Shown here: positions 56,362-64,000 of the stretch, piece by piece | Layout of the letters: every line of letters starts with the position of its first letter | Numbering within the stretch: position 1 is the first letter of the stretch | Assembly: GCA_016617855.1 (NCBI GenBank) | Contig: JAECUM010001873.1 | Span: 1-64,000, forward strand | Direction of reading: 5' to 3' | Length of the DNA: 64,000 bases | Source: Megalonaias nervosa | Lineage: Eukaryota > Mollusca > Bivalvia > Unionida > Unionidae | Program-made: the position numbers and the translations under genes | Notes under the pieces: model-generated | Database searches by the model: none | Told to the model about the DNA's origin: nothing | Seen by the model: only the letters and a program-made list of their open reading frames with translations

Positions 56362-56749
56362 GGTTGCTATGGCAACCAAAGTAAATCTATAATTATGTAT
56401 CATTTCAGTATGATTAGTATTGGTTCCTTATCAATGAACTATAAGCGAATAAAATTATATTTTATATGGAGAAAATTTGTGAATAATAACTACATAAGTA
56501 TTGCATCATCTAAATATTTTAACATACTAAAATCTAGAGACATGTTTGAAAGTAAACTTTTATTTATCTAGCATAGACCTAAAAGTAATGAACTGAGGAT
56601 ATGTGATATGTAGAAAGAAAAAAAAACCTGTCCATGTACACATTCAAAATAACAACATATGATGGAAAAGTTCACACTATATTCGAATGTTTGTAAAAAG
56701 GAAAAAATGCTTTTCCACCCATTTTCACTATTTGGTTGCTATGGTAACC
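56362..56749. promoter_or_regulatory. two X-box (RFX-type) palindromes
   Basis: GGTTGCTATGGCAACC (56362-56377) and GGTTGCTATGGTAACC (56734-56749) match the palindromic X-box bound by RFX factors (GTTGCCATGGCAAC) with one or two changes. They lie about 370 bp apart inside the piggyBac-like element C. Binding is inferred only from sequence. Confidence 0.5.
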
Positions 56750-56991
56750 ATGATACATATCATTTTCACTGACATTTTTAGTATTTGCAATCTGCATGTA
56801 ATATATGCATCACTTTATACAATTTCACAACAATCTGATTATAAATACTAATTTTGAAGTTGTTATATGGAATTGGCCCAAAAAGTCTGTATTGCTTTGA
56901 AACAATTCAGCAGGCACAGACAGGGCAGTTAGAAACAAATCAGCACTGGTTTCATGGTCATGCAAAAACAACACAGCTTTACCAGGGTTAA

Positions 56992-57560
56992 AGATAGTCA
57001 TGGGATACACAAATTTCACATGTGATAGTGTGAAATGAGGCAACAGTCATGAAGCAGCTGCATGTAGGTTTTATGTGAAAGACTCACTCTCAAAGCACCC
57101 AGGGATATCTGTAAAAGAATATGGATTTAAACTCAATCCCAAATTTCCACACCTGGGTTCAAGTCCAGATGGACTAGTTCATTGTTCTCATTGTGAAGAT
57201 TCAAATGGAATTTTAGAAATTAAGTGCCCTTATAAATATAGGACAATGTCACCAATGTTGGCAGGAAAATGCAGGGACTTCTTTTGTACTGAGTGTGACG
57301 GACAGTTACTATTAAAAAGAAGTCATTCATATTATTATCTGGTGCAGGGTCAGCTTACAGTTTCACAATACAAATGGCGTGACTTTTATGTGTGGACCTT
57401 AGAAGGACGTTCAGTAGAATGTTTGGTTTCTTTTTACATTAAATTTTGGGAAAGTATGGCCACCAAGTTGAATGAGTTTTACCTCCATGCAATTGTCCCT
57501 GAAATTTTTACTAGACGTATTAAACGTGGGAAAGATTTAAAACCATTAGTTGATGCATAA
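56992..57560 (+). pseudogene. SAP-SWIM-YqaJ nuclease gene, exon 2 (3' part, catalytic)
   Basis: The frame resumes 'IVMGYTNFTCDSVK*GNSHEA' (TGA at 57036-57038 where Trp is usual). It then reads 'GISVKEYGFKLNPKFPHLGS', 'SPDGLV', 'ILEIKCPYKYR' and 'YYYLVQGQLTVSQYKW', ending with a TAA after 'LVDA' at 57560. 'SPDG', 'E-I-K' and 'Q-G-Q-L' are the metal-binding and catalytic motifs of lambda-exonuclease/YqaJ enzymes, which trim DNA ends 5' to 3'. The catalytic residues look intact. With a frameshift, a TAG, a TGA and an insertion upstream, no full protein can be made. Confidence 0.88.
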
Positions 57561-58395
57561 TTCAGCATTGTCAAAACACTCAATGTCTGTGTTATTTGGA
57601 TACTTTAAAAAGAAAAGAAAAAGAATTGAAATAGTATTTTCAGATTTTGTATGCTGTTCAATTTATGTTCCCTTAAATTGTGATTTCTAGAATAAATTTA
57701 TGTGTGCATTGTATTAAAAACCATTAAGAACATGGACCAGTTGTGGTTACTATCAAGTTGCATGAACAGTACTACTTCAATACATTTTTTTTAGTCAATT
57801 TAAAGAGGCATGTTCATTATACTACATTTTATGTACAAATTAAACCATAGCTATGTGCAAATCTTTTCTAATTTTGCATGATTATTTCCACAATAACTTG
57901 ACATAAAGTTCATACCGGTATTGATACTTTTAATGTAAGCATCTATTTATATAAAATTTATACAATCTGAAAATTTTAGTCTTGATTTAGAGTTTTGTGC
58001 TGAGGAGATTGATAATTATTACCCATGGTTGTGGCTGAGAAAGCATGCAACTTGTATTGCTTCCCCTCCCCTCCTTTAAATAGGGATGTATGACGTGTGT
58101 TCCTGTGTGTCTGTCTATCCACAGAGCACATACAAGAAATGGCAATCTATTCAATAAGTAATTATCCCAGTAACATGCCACACCATCGTGATATTAACAA
58201 ATAAATTTTTAATGACTGATATCCTTTTATTCATATAAACAACAGTAAAGTATTACAAATATTTAATTAAGTACTTAAATGGATACAGTTAAATTACATC
58301 TAAATCACATGCAAACTATTTTTTGTCATCTTTGGTATTTTTTCATTTAAACAGGTATTGTTAATCATCCAGTATCAGTGGTGGTTGTAGATTAG
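57561..58395. other. tail-to-tail spacer between nuclease and transposase genes
   Basis: AT-rich 0.8-kb gap separating the two convergent genes. It probably includes both 3' ends; no motif was seen. Confidence 0.4.
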
Positions 58396-58650
58396 ACAAC
58401 TCAGCACATAACTTTCATATCTTACTTAGTTGTCCAGACATTGTTATTGGTATAGTACCCTGCAAAATTCTAAAGTATTTTACCCATTCAATTGCCATTT
58501 CAACATAAATTCTATGGTTGGCTATTCGCCGAGTCTCCTCCACTTCCCTACATGTAAATCATTTGTGTTTAAAAGGTGGTATTATCAACTGGAGTCCTCT
58601 TGGTGTTGTCATATCGGCAATTACAAATCCTTTGACATTATATAAGCATA
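58396..58650 (-). pseudogene. THAP/DDE transposase, C-terminal DDE fragment
   Basis: Read on the minus strand: 'MSKGFVIADMTTPRGLQLII' then 'PPFKHK', 'REVEETRRIANHRIYVEMAI' and 'EWVKYFRILQGTIPI'. This is the end of a DDE_Tnp_4-type domain ('D.gF.i...l...g..L..PpF', 'T..iA..RihVEr.i..iK.f.il.g.ip'). The Glu of 'VEMAI' would be the last catalytic acid. Only about 80 codons remain and the first two catalytic Asp blocks are missing, so there is a large internal deletion between this and the THAP exon. Confidence 0.78.
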
Positions 58651-58689
58651 ACCACATATAGAAAAAACAGACAATTTATCAAACTTACA

Positions 58690-58981
58690 GATGATGTTCC
58701 AAATATTTTTTCTTTGAGTGAATCTGGAAGACTGAAGGGACATTGTGTTGAGAAGTCATTTGTCCATTCATGAAATGTGTTGAACAAAGGCGTGTATTGG
58801 CGTTGAAATGGAAGTCTTTCATCACTGTTTTTACATGTCTTATCCATGTTTTCCATAGTGTTACATCTGAAGGAAATTTGTGTAGAACAATGAATTGCCC
58901 ATCAACTATTTGTCTGCAGAAATTTGAACAAACGGAGTAGTAATGCCTTGTTTTCTTGCTTGATCTTTGTACGCTAGTCAT
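58690..58981 (-). pseudogene. THAP/DDE transposase, THAP zinc-finger exon
   Basis: The ATG at 58981 opens 'MTSVQRSSKKTRHYYSVCSN', 'FCRQIVDGQFIVLHKFPSD', 'LWKTWIRHVKTVMKDF' and 'NTRLCSTHF'. C-x3-C, the conserved Trp, the FPSD (F-P) and the C-x2-H of 'LCSTHF' are the THAP DNA-binding finger. The exon closes at a GTAAGT donor (minus, 58689-58684) after 'KKYLEHHL'. The finger looks intact and may recognise the element's ends. The next recognisable coding sequence is the DDE fragment only about 45 bp further. Confidence 0.82.
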
Positions 58982-59088
58982 TGTTGGAAATTGCTCCCCG
59001 GAAGTGGCGATTTATACTTTTCTTGTCGTTGGCAATGGAGAGCACATCAAGGGACATAATTTCAAGATGCACTTACTGAACTGGGCTA

Positions 59089-59731
59089 TACCAGTGTTCA
59101 ATCATTTACTCACCTGTCTGAAAGAGAAACAGAAAAAATGAAAAAATATAACAGAAACTGCTAGAAATTGTTGTTTGAAATGTATTTATCCTGATTAGTT
59201 TATATTTTATTATAATACAGATATGATTAATATGAAGTCACTGTGATTCATAGATGTCCAGTGCAGCTGATCTAAGGGATATTTCTGCTTCTGAAATATT
59301 ATAGAATCAACAGTTGCATATATAGCATTGATATAGTGTTCACCCATAAATATTAGTAATTATCAGTGTTGATGATGGGAGATAATACAGTGTACCTAAC
59401 TGGATTAGTGAGTGTTTATTTCACTCCCAAGAATGTTGTTTTAATGTCAGTTAGAGGTACTGATGCATTTATTGTGTTCTCACACCCTTTCTGACATTAA
59501 GCCTAATTTGCATACACCTTAGTTGGCATCATTATTATCACTAGCAGCATTATTATTGTTGTCATTATTATGTTTCATATTTTACCTCCTCCTTTGTGAT
59601 CTTACTATTGTCATTATTATTATTATTATTATTTATTATTATTATTATGTAACTGTGATTATGATTTCTTATGAGCAATCAAATAGTTAAACTATGGTAA
59701 TAATCATGTGAATATTTAATCTAAGCATGCA
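59089..59731. other. unrecognised flank with (TTA)n
   Basis: AT-rich sequence with a (TTA)n run at about 59614-59648. Nothing else stood out. Confidence 0.4.
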
Positions 59732-59966
59732 GGGCTCCAGGTGGCTGAATGGTCATATTGCCTATATTGCCTTTACCAATCTCTGTCATTTCACCTTTGT
59801 CCATTTGGGTTTGAATCGCAGGCTCAGCTAGTGCAGATATGCAAGAAGGCTTACCAGTAGATTCCGTGGGTGGTTGGTTCTCAACAGGGTTTTCCCAGGT
59901 TCTATCTCTACCAGTTATACTGGCTACCCTGAAAATATGGCATTAAAATCAAAACATCAAACATCC
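59732..59966 (+). mobile_element. tRNA-derived SINE, degenerate copy 4
   Basis: GGGCTCCAGGTGGCTGAATGGTC, TTTGGGTTTGAATCGCAGGC, TACCAGTAGATTCCGTGGG, TCAACAGGGTTTTCCCAGG and TATACTGGC..CCTGAAAATATGGCATTAAAA line up with the other SINE copies, with many substitutions and short deletions. It is the oldest of the four. Confidence 0.75.
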
Positions 59967-62900
59967 AAGCAATGCAAAGATGAGTTCTGCTGATCCAATG
60001 TTACAAGTTGGTATTTCAAGGAATCTGGTGGATGTCCTGTTTACATCTTTGTCAAATGCACAAAGACTGTCAGAATTTTTTCCCCCTTTGATTATTTGAC
60101 TTATCAATGAGAATGGTGAAAATTTCATGTTGGCACATGTCGCTGGCTTTCTCATCTCATTGCAGATCCAAAGCTTGAGTCATTATGTGAGTAGTTTTTG
60201 TCTGTTTGTATGAGGACTTTTGTGAGATTTCACAGTCTGTAAATGTTATTTTGAATAGAGCTGAAAAATGATTTGTTACCAGAAACAGGAGATAATGTAA
60301 GTCTATAAAGTCAGCAAACAGTTTCTTGGCACATATAACTTTGATGCTGATCCTGTCAGTATGAATTTCTGTGATGGTGTATTTGTTGTCACATTTAATA
60401 TCCTTTTATTATATGGGATTCTTCAATGTTGCCACCATAGTAGATTTTAAAGTCAGATTTACTGGAATGATAGAATAAATATTCATGTCCTTTTGAACTT
60501 TATAACTAGCACTGAAATTCCCATTGCCATCCATCACAGAATTTCATGTCATGTAAGTTACTTTGACTTTGGCATTTTAGCATTGGGAGATCACACAAGT
60601 TTAGGCATCTTGACTAACTTTAAAAACTGATGACAGACTGACCCTGTTTATACTGTTTGAGCTCTTTTGTAATCCAAACATCAATTAATGTCTTTGATCC
60701 TGTCCAAACAACTTTTGATCACTCTAATCCATCTTAACTAACTTTAAGGACCAATTTAGTAGAACCTGCCCTGCAGACAGTATCAAAGTAATGTTAATTT
60801 ATTTATGCAGATTGAGCTCTTTAGTAATCCAGTCATATTTAATTCTTGACTGCAATCCTTTCTGAAATGGTTCTGATTGCACATAAGGGTTCTCAGTAGA
60901 TGCATACCATTGGGTTTTGATGTTTGAATTCAGATTTGGCTGGCTTCTGATGCATAATAAAATAACAACCTGTCCATTTTTTGACATGTGTTGATTTGGG
61001 CCACAGCATCAGTCTTAGTTACCCTTGATTTACTTCTGGCATAATTTCAAGTAGGCTGTACCACCAGTGTCAACATTTACTGTAGACTACAGTTTATGAC
61101 TTACTAGCCAATAGTATCACACCTATGCAAAATCAATATATTTTGGGCAGAGCTAACAGGTCACAGATGTTATGCTTAGTGGGGCATAATTAAATCAAGT
61201 TGAGATTGTTTAGTGATTATCTTTGACATTTATGATAAGTAGAGGAAGAGGGAATCCATTATGACTTTATTGGATTAACTTTCAATCAGATATTTTTTGT
61301 TTGTTTATTTGAGAGAGGATGATAGAGTTTCACCCAAATCTAAAAAATAACTCCACAGGCTGAGACATATGAAACTGAGGGAATATACAGGTATGAACAT
61401 TGCTTTTAGGCATATTGGAGAGCAGTCAGTAAACTTTAAAAAAGTGATTCAAGGGGAACTCTGTACCAGAAAACAATTGAGAGTCTGTTAAGTGCAGAAT
61501 TTAATAATCAGAATGTCATCAGTGTTCATAAGTCATTGATCTTGATATAGAAAAGGAAACTAAAATTGCTTGTGGATTTTCACTGAATTTTCTTACACTG
61601 ACTCATATTAATTAATGACAGTGACCTAGAGAAGTATATTTTCTTTTGTATCTGTCTCAAAAATAATGTGCCAGTGATGATCATTCCAACCCTCAGACTC
61701 CAAAGAAACAGGAAGTTAGTAACAGTTCTGCAGAGAAGGAAAATAAATCTAAAGTTGTTAGAAATCTTAAACATATGTTTGCTCCACCAATAAGAAACAT
61801 TCCCAGCATTGAGCTCATGACTAAAATACAATAGACTCTTGAGATTCTATTTTTGACTTATGAGATTTTCATTTTGACTCAAGATTTTGGTCTTAAGGGT
61901 TAAATAACTCTTCAGTTTTTAAATCTGTTGAGAACCGTGCTCTTAAAATATAATAAATCCTTACAAACTTAAAATACTGAAGTAAAACCAACCCTGCTTA
62001 CAAAATCAGAGGGATATTAATTGTTTTATACTGTTTGAAAATTAGCAGCTAAGTTTTCTTGTCCTGCTGAAGTCTGATCAGAGTCACATGATCACAGGCA
62101 GTATTACAGTAAATATACTACATGGGTGTGAAAAAATTGTATTGTTCAATAATAATTTTGCATGCACAGGAGATTTCAAGGACAGAGGACATATGTCATC
62201 TCTGGAGGAGAACCCACTCAGACAGGAGCTTCACATTTATGATTTACCATACCTAACTTGAAACAAATTGGGCTGTTACACTTCATGTACTTTTAATTTA
62301 CAAATTCATATTAGCCTAATTGGTTCTCCCACAACAGCGCTCAAAGAACTCAACATGAATTTGCCCTAGCTATTATCAGCCATTTAAAAGTAATCTGTTA
62401 AATGGTTGTTTTTCTCAGCCTACCTTACCTTACAAATTGCCTGTATGAAAATGACCGTTCCGAGGATGGTTTTACATGAGCATTACTGTTTACTGTTTAT
62501 GGGCATACATCATGGGGGTAAAGAAAATTCTCTCTCTCTCTCTCTGTCTCTGTTTTTTTTTTTTTTAAATAAGATGACTGAAAATTGTGTTTTTCCAAAC
62601 ATGACCATGCTGGAGGGGTGTGTGTCCAAAATTGTGTTTTTCACTTCAAGTGTTTTCTTATGACAGGTGTGATAGTGTTTAACTAATTGCCATTTTTTAA
62701 CCCCATGTATATGCTGATATCAATCACAAGAGGATGGCATGTTTATATTCAAAATTGTATTACTTTATTCAAATAAATAACTTACAGATAGAGAAAGTGT
62801 ATATTTATTCACTACTTTTGTGAGTATGCAAAACGTGGATGATATATTTGCTTTTTTCCCAATAATAGATTTCCCAGCTGCAGCTGTCTATAATATTCAC

Positions 62901-64000
62901 GTTTCTCCTGAGAGTGTTCTCAGGGTTTAAAAAATATGTATGCATCTAAAGTATTTGGTCCTGATTGAGTTCACCTCAGAATTTGTAATTAGGACTTGAA
63001 TTAATTGTGGATCATCTCTAATTAATATGTGACAAATCTGTAATGAATTTCTGTTTCCCAGCAGTATGGAAAGAAGCCTATGTAATCCCAGTACATAAAA
63101 AAGTAGGCAGATCATGTAAGACCAGTTTCTTTACAATGCTGTTTTGGAAAGATATTTGAATAGTATGTTTTTAAGCTAAGCATTAGATAAAGGTCAGTGT
63201 TGTTCTTCTACTTATTACTGCCAGCAAACAGCATAGATCCAGATCTTCTGGCACATTATGCGATGACAGATGTGGGTCTGTGCAGTTTGAAGTTTGACTT
63301 AACCTGAAAGTATGTATATACAGTAACAAAGAGTGGCAGTAGATAGAAAATCATTGGAAAGTCTTTATTTTCCTTTCATTACACCTGTTTTAGAAAATGA
63401 TGATTCGGGTAATTGCACTATCAACAAAAAGGAGGAGAATTTGGCAGGACATATTTGCTATCAGTGCCACTAGATCTGCTTTGGCTAAAAAAATTCTCAA
63501 GGAAACTGAATAAGATACTCACCAGAATGTTTAAAATATTTCCTTATCATGTCTGTGTTTTCATTCCTTTTCCCAAACCAGATCAAATCTTGTCCTTCTT
63601 TTGGCATATTCTAATATTACTTAAATAACAAATTTAAGTTACTAAATGTTAATTCAGACGAACTGAATTTGCTCAAATGCTGCTTTCAGTGCTCTGACTG
63701 TGACCTACTATGTTCTCTTGTAGAACATGTATACCTCATTAAAAATAATAATGCACCAAAGAAAAGAAATATTTTTAGTTCACTGAGTCATCTTGACAAG
63801 AGAGTGTCTGTTGAATCAAATGATAAATGACATCCATTTGAAGTAGGCAAAAAAATCATTTTTGCTTTGTTTGAACACAAAATCTTGTCAGTTACATGTA
63901 TATATTTTCTCATTCTGGCAATTGCATGTATGTACATGGTGATACCTTTGCAGAATTAGTAGACTTTCAGTATATTAAGCTGTTTAGCTATTGACTGGAG
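59967..64000. other. right end of window, no gene recognised
   Basis: 4 kb of AT-rich sequence. Weak internal duplication occurs near 60610-60850 (GACTAACTTTAAAnACTGA..., ATTGAGCTCTTTnGTAATCCA). A (TC)n run lies at 62529-62547 followed by poly-T (62550-62565). None of the short frames carries a motif, and no exon continuing the stabilin-like EGF array was found. Confidence 0.45.

Larger units (their letters stand above)
54197..56991. mobile_element. piggyBac-like element C inserted in the YqaJ exon
   Basis: 2787 bp (54201-56987) flanked by TTAA (54197-54200, 56988-56991). The ends CCCTGGTAGTGCGG and the inverse TTTACCAGGG share the CCCTGGTA start. The left subterminal region has three units of about 55 bp (TGCGGAAGCCATATATTTATGG...ACGTCACCT). 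Taking it out leaves the YqaJ frame continuous across one TTAA, which proves the insertion. No transposase was recognised; frames at 55457-55687 and 56825-57043 (minus) carry no motif. Confidence 0.88.

Overview
This is a low-GC eukaryotic window with many microsatellites and many kinds of transposable element. It has no bacterial-style gene packing, CRISPR array or rRNA. The host gene is of the metazoan stabilin type. The tRNA-derived SINEs with (CAA)n tails, the SAP/SWIM/YqaJ and DIRS-like elements, and the frequent ACATGTA-type words suggest a marine invertebrate, most likely a lophotrochozoan and probably a bivalve mollusc. The species cannot be fixed from the sequence.

Host gene: nine short + strand exons between 1660 and 45494 encode one stretch of a stabilin-like receptor. 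Exons 1-5 form a FAS1 domain. Exons 6-9 form the cysteine-rich junction and EGF-like repeats. All join in frame (phase 0 until the last, which ends in phase 1). Neither end of the gene is here, and no further exon was recognised after 45494. Introns reach 16.9 kb and are filled with mobile DNA.

Mobile layer, left to right: tandem minisatellites (1-1190); a piggyBac-like non-autonomous element with TTAA target sites (2489-3338); a LINE tail and diverged LTR (3958-4440); a jockey/CR1-like LINE fragment (6365-8805) and a pogo-like TIR element with TA target sites (8845-10590); a decayed Ty3/gypsy element on the minus strand with pol order protease-integrase-RT-RNaseH, the Gmr1 arrangement (16418-22688); a pogo/CENP-B-like element inside a relative of itself, with a SINE in the outer copy (about 22730-25330); a DIRS-like RNaseH plus tyrosine-recombinase element with inverted repeats ending just before exon 7 (26050-28766); a 4-kb TIR element with CCATATGG arrays inserted into an LTR (36057-40021); a second piggyBac-like element with a transposase start (40578-42070); a tandem satellite (43.2-44.2 kb); and a piggyBac transposase remnant (46.98-49.14 kb).

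Beyond the last exon, 51353-59086 reads as one large dead DNA transposon. A + strand SAP-SWIM-YqaJ nuclease gene, with an intron, faces a minus-strand THAP/DDE transposase gene, bracketed by short inverted repeats, as in the ISL2EU type. A solo LTR of the Gmr1-like family sits in its intron. A 2.8-kb piggyBac-like element with duplicated TTAA splits its YqaJ exon. The window is best read as a stabilin gene whose introns and flank record successive, nested transposon insertions.
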